Assembly: GCA_029255685.2 (NCBI GenBank)
Contig: CM055317.2
Location: 16,943,501-17,007,500, forward strand
Direction of reading: 5' to 3'
DNA length: 64,000 nucleotides
From: Silene conica
Taxonomy: Eukaryota > Streptophyta > Magnoliopsida > Caryophyllales > Caryophyllaceae
Each line of letters starts with the position of its first letter. The stretch's first letter is position 1. The notes below the pieces were generated by a model. It was given only the letters and a program-made list of their open reading frames with translations. It was not told the DNA's origin and searched no databases. Shown one piece after another: positions 37,110-50,207 of the stretch. The position numbers and the translations under genes are program-made.

Positions 37110-37459
37110 CATTAAAATATACCAATTCACATCCGAAATAAAAGTAAAATACTTACTCTTTATTATAATAATTTTGTAATATTTTATCGATGTTCCTTAA
37201 CATACACAAACACGGTTTTTTTTCAAAGGAATACACTCCTTTTGATTCTATATGTATAAAGTAATATTCATGTTCAATTCAATGTATAAAAATAAAATGA
37301 GAATGTGAAACTCATCTTCCATTAGCTAAAATGTTAGTATTGTTTTCCCTAATCCCTAATGCCCACCTACAATAAGTGGGTAGCATTAGAGCACAAATAC
37401 AATATTTTTATTTGAAAATCATCAAAAGAGATTATATTTTTATGATTTGAAAAGAGTTA

Positions 37460-37854
37460 GAGCATGTACATTGAAGAGTAAGTAATCTTCCTCTTATTTT
37501 ATCTTTTATCCACTATCGTTTTGACACGTCGCATTCTCTTTCATCCAACTCATTTTCCACTATCTCCATCCTCCTCCTCCTTCTCTTTTAATTTTTTTTC
37601 CACATCAAAAAGAATTCTCTTTTACTTCCTCTTTCATTATTTAATTATTTTCTAATAATAATTTTATAAAATAAAAACCAAATGCATCAATTTCATTGGT
37701 TATTGGGCACTTGGGCCAAGGTTGTAAAATAGAGGAAGTCTTCCTCTTCCTCTTTCAAAGAGGATGTAAAAATTAATCCCACATTGAAGAGGATGTCCTC
37801 TTCAAGGAGAGAAGGTGCTAAGAGGATGCACCATCCTCTTCAATGTGGATGCTC
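37460..37854. mobile_element. Tourist-like MITE upstream of the esterase gene
   Basis: 395 bp. TIRs are GAGCATGTACATTGAAGAG and, inverted, GAGCATCCACATTGAAGAG. TTA on both sides (37457-37459 and 37855-37857). It lies about 390 bp before the esterase start codon. PIF/Harbinger type. Confidence 0.85.
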
Positions 37855-38175
37855 TTAAACCCTTGGCCAACAACTTTGACCAATAAGAGCCAAATGTGAC
37901 CACTCACCATTTTCTTCTTCACAAGTAGATTAATCAATGAGATCTCAAAGCAATATGTTGCTACATTCTATGTAGCTTCATCAGATCACTCCATTATTAA
38001 TCCACTACTTTCTATCTTTGCATGCACCCCTTTCTTTTTCATTACAATTTTAAATGTACTGCTTTGGACTTAGTCTAATAAAAATATTGATTAAACCCAT
38101 CACTTTCATATTAAATCATCCTACAAAAAATCAATGCTTATTAAAAACCAACATCTAGAAAACAAGGCCATCCAC

Positions 38176-38183
38176 TATAAAAA
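38176..38183 (+). promoter_or_regulatory. Candidate TATA box of the esterase gene
   Basis: TATAAAAA, 61 nt before the ATG at 38244. This position would give a short 5' leader of roughly 30-40 nt. It is inferred from sequence and spacing only. Confidence 0.55.
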
Positions 38184-38243
38184 CTCATAAATTTCCTTCA
38201 TTTTGTTGAATTAGTTCTTCACCATTCAAAGTAATTAACAATA

Positions 38244-41200
38244 ATGGCTGCTGTTAATAATAGTAATAATGTTGTAAATAATGTGGAGAATGAAATGAAA
38301 TTAAGGGAAGATAATGAAGTTAATGTAATGAAAAACATGGCAAAGACTAAGAAGAAGAAGCAAAGGAAATGGAGTATTTGTCGTCCGAAATTCGGGTGTT
38401 TTGGATTGGATATTGATTCACCAACTGTTGATAAAAAGAATGAAGATGGTAGTCTTGATATGGTGTCTGCTAATGAAGATGGTAATCCAAGGACTAATAC
38501 TCCTACTCATCTGATTGTCATGGTTAATGGTATCATTGGCAGGTTAGTACATTACTCATTCTTTTATTCTTACCTCTTCGTCTCAATCATTTGTTATATT
38601 TATTTCTGTGTATGATCGTTGTATGGTACGGATTATATTATTGGTTGAGAACTGAGATTGAATTTGACCTGTTTTGAACTATACAGTACAACCCATTGAG
38701 CTTTAATAGTTACGAATGGGTGCGTACTATATTTTTGATAATTGGGATATGTACGGATGTATTGTTGAAAGGTCAACTGGTTTTGAACTCCGGTCATGAG
38801 TATCACCGCACTTTCTTAGCAGTTGGTTTAGCAGACATATTTAAAATCCATACTATATTCTCGATTGGATGATTAAATGTTTGATTCTATGTGTTAATTT
38901 GTATTGATTATATGATTATATTGGTTAATTACAGTGCGGAAGATTGGAGATATGCAGCAAAGCAGTTTCTCAAGGCATTTCCACATGATGTTATTGTTCA
39001 CTGTATGTTATCATCACTCAATCTTTACTCACTTTTTGTTTTGGTTGTTGATTTACGATTACTCATCAACTCATCATTTCCTGATTTGCATTGTACAGGC
39101 AGTGAGCGGAATACTTCCACTTCAACCTTTGATGGAATCGACACAATGGGTGAACGTCTAGCAGACGAGGTCACTTATTGCCTCATACACTCATACTTGT
39201 CTATTATTGTCTCTGTAGTCTACCTGGATGTGGAGATGTCTAAGTTAAATTCGAAGTTTATATAATAGCGAAAAACTTCATTACGGTCTACAGGGTCCCC
39301 TAGTCCTTAAGGGTAGATCCACCAAATCACCAATGTATGTAGGTTACCGGAAGAAATATTAAAACCAGGCAGTCAGGTGATTCCAGTCTTTGAGATTGAC
39401 TAAAACCGATATCTGATATCCTGATGTTAATGATTGCAGGTTATATCAGTCATTAGGCGGTATCCACATCTTTGCAAGATTTCATTTATAGGTCATTCTC
39501 TAGGAGGTTTGATTGCAAGATATGCAATTGCCCTCCTGCATCAAAGTGATTATGTGAGTACAGCTTTCAAACAAAATGGAGAAATTGAGGGTGATGTGCA
39601 AAAACAAGTACTTCATGAACAGACATTTACTGGTAAAATTGCGGGTTTGGAGCCAATGAATTTTATAACAATCGCCTCACCACATCTTGGTTCAAGAGCA
39701 CACAACCAGGTAATCTCATCTTATCTTACTTCGACTATACACTTGTTTGTGATGTCAGTGAGTGATTCTAGGTATCAGCCATTTTGAAAGCTGCCATAAG
39801 GAGTTTCCTTCAACACTGTAACTTCAGAACTATTCTCGATTGAGATAAGATGGCTAACCAGGATTTTGCCCATCTTCAGGTCCCTTTATTCTGTGGGTTA
39901 CACACATTAGAAATAATGGCACGACGAAGTTCATGGTTTCTAGGGAGAACAGGAAGGCATCTATTCTTAACAGATGGTGGTAAAGGAAAGACACCTCTTC
40001 TTCTTAAAATGGTGAATGATTGTGACGGTCTTCCATTCATGTAAGCTTACATTTTGATTTGCTGTCATTCTTTAAGCATAAAGCCTTCTTACACTTATCT
40101 GATTAGCGAATTATGTTTGGCCTCAGGTCCTCATTGCATTCTTTCAAGCGACGGGTTGCCTATGCAAATATTCAATTTGACAGTATCCTTGTTTTAAATT
40201 TTATGTTTCTTAAGAGTAGTTTCTTATCATTAAGACTATGTTCGGAAGAATGGAAATTTCGAGCATTTAAGACATGATAATCGTAGACATTAAAAGCACG
40301 TGATTATATTGAACTCCTTGACTGTTACAATAGAGCTTGTTGGATGGTGTACCTCCTCGCTGCGCCGTGAAACTGAACTTCCAAAGGTTAGACTAGTTCC
40401 TTCACTTAAGTTGCATGTTGCATGTTGCATGTTGCATGTTGCATGTCAACTATCTAGGCTATATTTGCCTAGATATTTCATGCACAACACTCCTACAGTC
40501 CTACCCCAAACCAAGCTGACAGTTTGATGCTACGTTTGAGGTGAAAGTCCGGAAAAAAAATTCACAACATAGTTCAACATCCCGTCTCATGGGGTGAATC
40601 ATCGCATTGCTGGGAGGTGTCCTAGCACTCGACCCTGCCGGCTTTGTGGATTCATATAGAAAAGAGTACATACACTACCAGTTAGGTCAGTCGGTCTCCA
40701 TTGCGTCCTATTTTTACTCTACGATCCTATTACCGACAGTCATCCAAATTGGACATTTGTAACGAGTACCGTGCTTTTTTATCATTGCACTATAGACTTT
40801 AAACACATAATGTTTATACTATTTAGGATCAGAAAATTAAGCTTTTCATAATAATATCCTTGTTTTTTCGCCCCTCAACTAAAATCTTACTACTATATTA
40901 TAGCTGTCCCAAATCTTATTTTCCGAGTCCATCACTGATTACAGACAGCTATATACGTTGGTCCCCCTCCTACCTTCATTGAGACTACCCTTTCTGAATT
41001 CCTTGTGACTATTTGTTTGCAGCTGAAACAGACTCCTAGGAATGATAGATATCGACATATCATAAATGAAGAAGCAGCCGCTGTTGATGCACCTCAGCAG
41101 GACTTTACTAGGCAGCCCTCAGTAACTGGGAGGACAAACATGTCAACTCAAGGTCAGCCTTTTATTTTTTTGCCGAGATATGAACTCCATCCCTGATTAC

Positions 41201-41878
41201 TTTTCCAAGTTCCAACTGATCCAATGTTTTCAATTTTTGCAATGACTGAACAGAAGTAACGGAAGCAATGATCACACAACTAACTAAGCTAAGCTGGAAT
41301 CGAATTGATGTTAAATTTGGTGGTGGTAGACATAGATTGCTTGCTCACAATTCAATTCAGGTTAGCTTCACATTCTCTCATAGTCTCATTCATGTTAAAG
41401 TTGTGTAAGCCATACAATTAATATCAATGTCGCAATGTTGTTTATTGGCTATGTGCCTGCCTATGTATCGCTTCGCTAGATGTTACCAAAACTGTATGAT
41501 CTGCCCTTCGGATATTGTGAAATGGCCGTCTGTCAATGCAGTCTTCATTAAAATTCACCGAGACATTTTCTCCGTGTTGAATCAGCGAAGAGGCACTTGA
41601 TCCTAGTCTCGAATCTCTATGCCACTTGAATTATGTGTTTATATGATCCAAGATTTTAAAAGCACAAGTTTTTGTATAACATTGGAAAGCTAAATCTATG
41701 TGAAACGCTTATTGCGAAGAGCCAAAGATATTTGCGATTAGATTTGACCAACAGTGTGTTGTTTTGTTCATCGCAAGTTTTCCTGAAATAGCCTGTTCAA
41801 TTACAGGTACAAACATACTGCATCACTAAAGCAGGAGCCGATGTTATACAGCATATGATCGACAATTTTGCTCTGTAG
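38244..41878 (+). CDS. Putative serine esterase/lipase, DUF676 alpha/beta-hydrolase family
   Basis: Ten exons join in phase with GT-AG introns: 38244-38542, 38935-39002, 39099-39169, 39440-39709, 39880-40040, 40127-40182, 40334-40386, 41023-41152, 41254-41360 and 41807-41878 (TAG at 41876). The product is 428 aa. It has a basic, low-complexity N-terminus (to about residue 85), then THLIVMVNGIIGS (oxyanion-side strand), the nucleophile elbow GHSLGG with the likely catalytic Ser166, and ITIASPHLGSRAHNQ. TDGGKGKTPLLLKMVNDCDG, VAYANIQFD and a C-terminal VQTYCITKAGADVIQHMID follow. This layout matches plant proteins of the DUF676 family, related to the yeast lipid-droplet phospholipase Lpl1. The substrate is unknown. 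No signal peptide or membrane segment is seen. The gene appears intact. Confidence 0.9.
40411..40445 (+). repeat. TTGCATG microsatellite
   Basis: Five perfect tandem copies of the 7-mer TTGCATG in intron 7 of the esterase gene, 25 nt after the donor site. Confidence 0.9.
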
Positions 41879-43107
41879 GAATAATAGAGTTGTGACTTAA
41901 ACATCAAACCAAGATAGAAGCAAAGTGAAAGAGATGTGCACTTGTATATATCTCAGCGATTATAAGTTATAATCAAAATTTTGACAAACTCCATCTTGTA
42001 TAGTAACTTACTGATTATTGGTAGACACTAGACACACACCCCTGTAACAACTCAGGTTGCATCTTGTATCCTTGTATGTGTAAAATACATCTTGCTGCTT
42101 AATGCAATATATTTATTTATTCAACATATATGAAAGATTAGTTTGGTAAGACTAATGGTGTTTAGTTGTTTACCTCTTCGTGAGAGCGTCCGCGTCGAGG
42201 GGATTATACATCCTTATCGACCGACGGTGGACACCCTGATTTACACCAAACAAAAAATAAAGTGGCCAGGACCAGTAAGCCAGACCACTTACCAGACGGG
42301 TTGAATCGAATACTTATGATTCTCTCCGAGTCCAAAAAAATGTGGCGACCACATACCAGCCTCTTGTGTCTTGTCTGGTCGGAAGCCAAAAAGAGAACAT
42401 TAACTTACCCCTTGTAGCTTAACGCCTAAACTAGTTCGGTCCAAAACCAAAAAAAAAGGTCTGACTTAAAAGGTTTTGATCTAGTGGCAAAAGATTTTGG
42501 CCCAAGTCTTGTCCTAACCAGTCAGATTTATGGATTTTTCTTATTCACTTTGAGACTGTTGAATACCCTGATTTTGTGAAACCTAGAGCTGACTATGAGC
42601 TATGCTAAACCAAGTCGACTATGAGAGATCAGTTTTAGACCCTAATTGGCCTAAAAGGGTTGGTCGGGTAGCATTGAGTCATACATTCCACTTGGGCCTT
42701 ATTTTCGATGACCCGAGAGACGGGTTTACTCAAGCCGACCTTTCAATTTGTCCACCTTTAAACAATTCTATTATCGTCAAACCTATATTCTTTGGGGCCC
42801 CTTAATATTCAAAATACTCATGTTTTCGTTATATTTTTATATTGTCCCTCTTTTGTGTCACCATAATTTTTGTTACATTTTCATTTTAAAATAGCTAGGT
42901 TTTTTTCTTCCCATGTATACATTTCTTTTCACTTTTATTTTATAATAGTTTTTCTCTTAATTTGTAGGTCATCTTCGTCAAATAAATATAATCTTAGATT
43001 AAGTAAAAACTAGAAACTTCTAATTTACTAACACAATAATAAGGTTGCGTTAATCCGAAATGGCGAGTAGAGTGTATTAGGTGGCGAGGTGAAATGTTAT
43101 AACACAA
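41879..43107. other. 3' flank of the esterase gene and unexplained stretch
   Basis: The likely 3' UTR runs to about 42110 (GCTTAATGCAATATATTTA). From about 42150 to 42800 the sequence is less AT-rich than its surroundings and lacks repeats that I recognise. Short open frames at 42204-42389 (minus) and 42602-42805 (plus) show no family match. It may be a degraded element. Confidence 0.35.
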
Positions 43108-43116
43108 ATAGAATGA

Positions 43117-43312
43117 TAGTAAGTCTTGCTTGCGACGGGTCACTATTTGTGACGGATATTTTGTGAGATAAAATGGATACCAAATGAGTTAGTGGAGAAA
43201 GGGGACCACAAGAATAATGTTGGCGAGAGAGAAAAAGTGGGTATTTTATGAGAGAAAACGGTATCCGTCACAAGCTTGCGACGGATAATGGCGTTGCAAA
43301 TAAAAATTTGTG
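43117..43312 (+). mobile_element. TAGTAAGTCTTGC-family MITE, copy F
   Basis: 196 bp. Perfect 9-bp duplications ATAGAATGA lie at 43108-43116 and 43313-43321. Confidence 0.9.
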
Positions 43313-43321
43313 ATAGAATGA

Positions 43322-43871
43322 AGAGTGGTAACTGGTAAGACATAAATGAAGCGTGGTATTGAATGAATGAATACAAGTAAAGTGCTTGAGAATCCAGAGA
43401 GAAACAGAAATAGAGAATCACGGTGATTGCGTGGTAAGATGAGATGAATTAAATGTGATGAATGCAGACATAAAATACAATCAACAACAGATTCTTCAAA
43501 CTTATTTTGTCATTATTATTTTGGTGTCTACTTCTAGGATCTTACACAATAACACCACCCATTATTATTCTATTATATTTATTCTATTCTGTTAACTAAA
43601 AGTTCCATATCTTTGCAAATATCAACGCTTGCGTAATTTTGTCAGGTTAATATATTTTAACCATACTTCTTCTTTCTTCCAATTTCCAACTCAACTCTGT
43701 TTTTGACAAGTAGCGTGTCCATCCGGTTAAACTCATTACATTTTCACTCTTTTCAACTTTCAACCTTTGTTTTTTAACGGTGTGTACTCTTATTTTTACT
43801 TCGAGTAGGTCAAGTACTTCCTACTAACGCCACTTGTAATTTGTAAATAGCTTCCCAACATCATACACTCA
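43322..43871. other. Intergenic stretch, no gene seen
   Basis: No coding sequence or recognised repeat. Confidence 0.3.
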
Positions 43872-43880
43872 AACCCCTAT

Positions 43881-44063
43881 TAGTAAGTCTTGCTTAAATC
43901 GGGTATTATCTATTTTAAGCCTAAAATGAATCAAATACTACCAAGTGGAGGTAATAAAGACAAAAGAATTGTTATTTTCTAGGTGACAAGTAGATGATTT
44001 GGTATGTATTTGATCCATTTTACGCTTAAGACTGATAATGACGGTTTGAAATGAGAATTTGTG
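43881..44063 (+). mobile_element. TAGTAAGTCTTGC-family MITE, diverged copy H
   Basis: 183 bp, from TAGTAAGTCTTGCTTAAATC to GAATTTGTG. Perfect 9-bp duplications AACCCCTAT lie at 43872-43880 and 44064-44072. Same subfamily as 24477-24646. Confidence 0.85.
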
Positions 44064-44072
44064 AACCCCTAT

Positions 44073-45286
44073 TAGGCTATGCAATTTTTTTTCATTTTAG
44101 ACAGAGTTATCCTTTATAAACGTAAAAGAGGGTCAAGTATTGTAAATAAGACAAACGTCATATACTTTTGGATTAAAACTGACTGAATTAAATTGAATTG
44201 AATGGACTTGATCCAAAGTGAACTGAACAAATCTGAATTGAATTGAACTGATAATAAACTAAAATTAAGTAAAAAAGAATAAGGCGTATAGCAGAATATC
44301 TAGATATTAGTAGTACAAACTTGTCATATCTATTCAAGTGAATATTATTTAAACCGTTTTAATCTCAACACTGATATATCTGTCGTAAGAAAATCTACAT
44401 GCTTGAAACTAATATAAATCAATTCACCTTAATTCGAAGTGACAATAAAACATATTTAAAATGACGATAATAAAATCTCACCAAAGACGGTTTCACAAAG
44501 AAACAACAGTCACATAATATTTAAATAAATGCATAATTAGCGCTTATTTATTTGTAATCTTACCAAAAGACGGTTTTATATAGAAAGACAAACAAGATAA
44601 CATTATTAGGTGGTACTGAAATATTCAATATCACCCTCTCACATGCAAAATATGAACCATATACATTTCCTTCTTCATAATGTATGTAGGGTACCGAAAT
44701 TCAGTACCACCCGACTATACTTATCATTATCCACATAAAGACCTATTGAAATGAAATATATTAATTAGCGTTTTTAACCTAAATAACCCTCTTATCGAGT
44801 CTGCATACCAGATATTCATGAGTACATTTATTGTAGAGGAAGGTTATTACTTACTCGTATTTGCAAAGGTTTTTTTACTTTAGTTTATTTGGTGCATACT
44901 TTATTTACTAAAGTGAAGTGTTGAAGGTGTAAAATTGTTCCTTTTAAAAGAAAGTGAGAATGTATACTTCGTAGTTGCCAATCTAAATGTATTGATGACA
45001 TATTGTCTAATAGCTGGTTGTCCTGACAACATTACCTAAAAACAGTTTCTATAAAAGAACCAAAATAGTTGGTGATTAATGGACTCATTATCAGCACATT
45101 CATACAAATTACAAACTACTCATCGCTTCATTAATTGCATTTTCACTTTCTAACTAGTACATCCTTAGATGAGTTGCATTTGACAACCATACACCAAAAT
45201 TTGTTACCTTAAATGAACTAAATTGACAAACACAACCTGTAAAATTTATACATATTGATTTTTATAATGGTCCAAATAAATTTAAG
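44073..45286. other. Intergenic stretch with one small foldback
   Basis: No gene is seen. A small inverted repeat spans about 44611-44727: GGTGGTACTGAA at the left, TTCAGTACCACC at the right, a perfect 12-bp pair enclosing about 90 bp. It may be a tiny MITE. Confidence 0.45.
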
Positions 45287-45295
45287 GGATATTCT

Positions 45296-45836
45296 ACATG
45301 GTACCCCTTAATTTTTTGACTTTCTACATGGTACCCCTACACTTTTTAAAATATATATGGTACCCCTAATTGTTGTCATTATCACTACGTGTACCCCTAA
45401 ACTTTATTTTCCGTCAATTAAACTCATTTTTAAGCGTTAAATGATTACTTAGACGCATAACCAAATTTGACATTTATCATCTCATGACATAAGGACTCTA
45501 TTAGAATTAATATTCATTCTTTGGACGTGATAATTTGGCAAAGATCAATAATTTTTCCTTCACATTTTATTAGCCCATATATATCTATAAATATTAGGAT
45601 CGAGATGGATATTGAGCTTAATAGAGTCTTTATGTCATGTGATAATAAATGACAAGCTTTCTTACACGTTTAAGTTATCACTTAAAGCTTTAAAATGAGT
45701 TTAATTGACGGAAAATAAAGTTTAGGAGTACGTCTAGTGATAATGAGAACAATTAGGGGTATCATGTATGTTTTAAGAAGTGTAGGAGTACCATGTAGAA
45801 AGTTAAAAAATTGAGGGGTACCATATAAAATATCCA
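45296..45836. mobile_element. Mutator-type MITE, copy 2 (541 bp)
   Basis: Near full-length relative of 20580-21131, starting GGGATATTCTACATGGTACC. Perfect 9-bp duplications TAAATTTAA lie at 45287-45295 and 45837-45845. Confidence 0.9.
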
Positions 45837-47214
45837 TAAATTTAATTCAAGGAAAAAGTAACTCTCTATGTCGCATGAGATGCCCCAACCGAACGGGTTG
45901 AGCAAAATCTAAGGTCATCTGTAAAGTGTGGCCTAACCCGATTTATGACGTAATGATGGTCTTGTGAGTTAATTTAATTATTTTAGCATAGTAATGAAGA
46001 CAAGTAATTATCAAATTAAAACACAAAATTTTTATCCTCTTGTTATGTAGTAGGGATGGCAGTGGGTCATGTACCCAACCCAGACCATTAGGAACAGACT
46101 CTAACGGATCGGGTATGGGTCTGAATTTTTGAGACCCACTCGGGTATGAGTCTTATATAGAAACTTCGGGTCCGGGTCCGGGTCTTTGTCTTTTGACCCT
46201 ACCCGACCCTTAGACCTTTATATTATTAAAAAAGAAAAAAAAAACATACATACGAACGCCAATAACTCAAATCTTATTTATTAAAGCAACCACCACAGAG
46301 CTGATGTGTCGCTCTATGGTTGAAAGGACATTATTTTTTATTTTATTTTACGTAGGTCCCACCATGTCCCCCACCTTCTATCCCATTTTTTTTGCTTTTA
46401 CGTAGATAATTTGTGATACAAAAATCAAATTGAACAATTGTATATTGGCTAATACTTAAAAGCAAACCTGCTAATTTTGTAGGTACAATATACTATAAGA
46501 TATAAATAAATAAAATTTAAAACGAGGATTACATAATAATTATTATTATCTAGATACATAATGATAATTATGTATAATAAAAGACGGATTCTTTCGTGCA
46601 ACACAAACGTAGTCTTATTTAAAATGATACGCATTTTTTCTAATGTAATTGCATAATCAGAAATGAGTAAATTAAAATAGAATATATACGTCTATCATAT
46701 TATATATTAAACCATGCAATAATACAAAAAGCAAGGAAAGTAAATATCTAATATAAGTCATTCATCAAAATAGACAACGTTAATAAAAATTAACGGTGAT
46801 ATAAATCATGAGTTGGTAAATTTAGTAAAAAAACATAGGAAAAAAACCTAATAAAATAAATTAACTCCAAAAAGCATAAAATCTTAAGAAAAATTACTAA
46901 TCAATATCAATGTTATAAAACTATATTGCACCAAAAATATAATTGAAAAAATTAAATGAATGAACATATTGATCTAAATCGAAATTGATAAACAACATGA
47001 AAAAATTACATAAAAATTATTATTTGAAATTAATGAAAATTGAACTAAAATCCGCATCACTTTTTAACTAATAAGACTAAAAAATATGTCTAAAAATTTC
47101 ATTTAAACTGGTAAAAAAATAATGAGAACAAAAACAATATGATACAAGTGATGAGTATCATATCCCGAGGTACTGATTAGTAATGGAGTGAATGTGAAAG
47201 TTAGAGAGAGAGGC

Positions 47215-50040
47215 TGTAACATACCGTATTTTCATAAAATATATTTTTAAGTTTTAAATTATTTTAAGTGATAAAATAATATTTTCATAATTTATTGAGA
47301 AGTATTTTTAATAAATCATAAGATCCGTCTTAAGAACCTTAAGTCCTTAAGACGAATACAACTTGGCAAACTTAAATCCGCATCCTAAAACCCGTTTATT
47401 TCCAAACCCGTTTTCCTTTGAAACGGAAAGGACACTTAAAACCCCCTAAACCCTTGTGTAATGTCGACATATCACATTTCATCAAAATAAGAACACACTG
47501 TTCTTCATTTCTCATTTCTCTCCTAAAACCTCCATCTTATAATCCATTTTTTTTCATCATCCGATTTCCGAATCAAGGTAATTTATACATTTTTGGAATC
47601 CTCATGAAATTTGCAAGTCATTTATCACTTCCAATTTTCGTTTCCTTCAACTCGAAAAAGTGATTGATTTTGTAGAATCCGTCTTTGAGTCCTTAAAATC
47701 CTTTTTTCTTGTTGTAGGTGAAGGCTTAGACGACCCTAGTGTGGATAGCTACGTGGTGGAAGAGGAGCTTTGATCAAGATCGCTTTTAAGGTGACGATAA
47801 TGAGAAACTCGGCCTTTATTGTGATATTAGCACTTTACTTGTTTAAGATGATTAAGGTTTCTGATTTTTCATGTTGTTGTTGTTAATGAGACTTAGTATC
47901 ATGCTAGGAATCCTTAAGAAAGATCCTCATATGCTTGTTTATGCTATACATGCTTGTTGTTAAATTTTAGAAATTTGTATGTTTGCGACGGATACAAAGT
48001 ATAATCTTATTGAGGCTTATTTGTGAGATTTAATGGTTGCATTTGGTGTAATTGATGATTTCATATGCTGGGTAAACATTGTATGTTGCGATTTTAGAAG
48101 TCTTGAATCGATTTGAGGAGTTTTGTACATTGTAGGAAATGCGATTTTTGCGTACAACGGACTCTGAGCCGGTAGGCGGACCGGCAGCCGGTCGGCCGAC
48201 TCAGAGTCGGGGTGTTTGTTTTTCGTATGTTCAGGAACTTGGGAGAAAGGGTCCTGAGCCGGTAGGTCGGCCGCCGGTCGACCGGCTCAGGATACTTATT
48301 GTGTGTTTTGGAGGAATTTGCAAAGGCTTGGGAAGTGACATCCAGCCGGTCCACCGGCTGAAAGTCACTCCTTATATTTTGTTTTTGAAGATTGGCTATG
48401 GGAAGGGACTCCCAGCCGGCTGGCCGGCGGACGGTCCACCGGCTGAGAGCCTCTTCTCATTTATTTCAGATTTTGTAAAGGCTTATGGGAAGGGACTCCC
48501 AGCCGGTGGACCGGCTGAGAGCCCCTGTTCTCATTGTTTGGTCTATAACTTTCAAACGGTTATTCGGTTTTGTTTGAGATTCGTTCCGTGTACCTTTCAT
48601 GTGTGTTTGAGGTCCCCGGAGGATGGGCGACACTATATTGGGTTCGGGAATGGAGAGAGGATAGAGACCCTCCGGTCGGGTAATCGAAAGGGAAACCGGC
48701 CCTCCCTCATCTTAGTTCCTGAGATCAATTAAGTGTTGTTTAGTGATTTAAGAAGTTAGAACTATAGGCTAGTTTCTATCTTTGGATGTTATTGGTTGAT
48801 GCGTGTTAAGGTATGCCTTAAGGTGGCCTCTGAGCTTAACACGTGAGTTGTATGTCGCGTGATGGGATATGTGTTAAGTTCACCTCTGGACCCATTACGT
48901 GTTTTGCTTGTGGCGTGTCAGGATATGTGTTAAGCTCACTTCTGGACCTGACACGTGATCGGTTGTCGTACACGGGATATGTGTTAAGTTCACCTCTGGA
49001 CCCGGTGTGCGATAGCTGTGTGTTGGGATATGTGTTAAGTTCACCTCTTGACCCAATACTTGTTTGTAGCATTGGGATATGTGTTAAGTTCACCTCTGGA
49101 CCCTTTGCTTGTGGATGTATAGGGATATGTGTTAAGTTCACCTCTGGACCCTTTACTTGGATTGTATGTTGGGATATGTGTTAAGTGCACCTCTGGACCC
49201 GACATTGTTTTGGTAGTGGGATATGTGTTAAGTTCACCTCTGGACCCGTTGCTAGTGTTTATTAATATCTTGGTCTATGCCTTAAGTTGGCCTCTGAGTC
49301 CTTGATTGTGAAAGTGTGTTAGTATTCAGGTTATGTCTTAAGTTGACCGCTGAACCTTTTTACTTGATGTTTTATATCTGCTTGCCTTGAGATTGGTACG
49401 GTCATAGTTTGTTCATCCAAGGCATTGGATGACTCTTTAGTCAGTTTCGTAAATGGTTTGGACTGAAAGACCCCCCGATCGGGCAACCGGTAGGGAAACC
49501 GGCTCTCTTTCCAAATAGTTTCCGAAGTTGGTTAAGAGCCGTGCATTAGTGATTGCATGATAGTGAGATTCAGTTATTGAGATATTGTATGCTTCACATG
49601 TCTATATATGCTGAAGTATTCTGTTTGCATTGTTGTGTTACGTGTCGTTACAAAAGGTGGCTAGGAGAAATCTAGTCACTCCCCACTGATTGTGGCGTAC
49701 ATGTTTTCATGTATGTAGGTACATGCAGGTTGGCCGGGGTTTGCTGAGAGCTAGCGAGTGATGATCCACTTGTCATCTTATGACTTACACCTTTCGATTA
49801 GCTAGACTCTAGTTTTGATACTGTTTATCTTTTGGTGCCTGTAGGGATGTTCCATCCCAGGCTTTGTATATATTTGGTTTCAGTACTTAGAACTGTTATA
49901 CTTATCTATTTTGTTTATATCAGTTTTCAGTTTCAGTTTTAATTCACCTCGCATGTTGTTTATGTTTAAAAAGTTTTAATTCCGCTGCATTTTTAGTACT
50001 TTGTGTGTTTATTTATTTCCGCTTCGCGAGGGGTTTTACA
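47215..50040 (+). repeat. 5' LTR of the Tekay-like element
   Basis: 2826 bp, from TGTAACATACCGTATTTTC to CGCGAGGGGTTTTACA. It holds a GC-rich palindromic cluster (AGCCGGT...ACCGGCT words, about 48160-48520) and a tandem array of GGATATGTGTTAAGTTCACC units (about 48865-49245). Confidence 0.9.
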
Positions 50041-50042
50041 GT

Positions 50043-50054
50043 TGGTATCAGAGC
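50043..50054 (+). other. Primer binding site, initiator tRNA-Met type (Tekay-like)
   Basis: TGGTATCAGAGC, 2 nt after the 5' LTR. The same site recurs at 58239-58250 after the second LTR. Confidence 0.9.
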
Positions 50055-50207
50055 ATTATTGCTCCCGACGCACTCATGTGACCCCCAGCCTTAACATGAC
50101 CCAAATAACCAAGTAATGAATGAGAGATGGGGTAGATTTAAGGATTTATATTGTAGTCTAATTGTGAATGCTAATTGCTAAGTTAACATTGTTTTTCTTT
50201 TGAAGGA

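Noticed and set aside
38891-39265. Open frame of 124 aa as a separate gene
   Set aside because: It is read-through of esterase exons 2 and 3 into their introns; the spliced exons match the protein family.
48094-49184. Open frames of 86-197 aa in both strands of the Tekay-like LTRs (and 56233-57338)
   Set aside because: They lie wholly inside LTR palindrome clusters and tandem arrays, repeat in both LTRs, and their peptides are translated repeat units.
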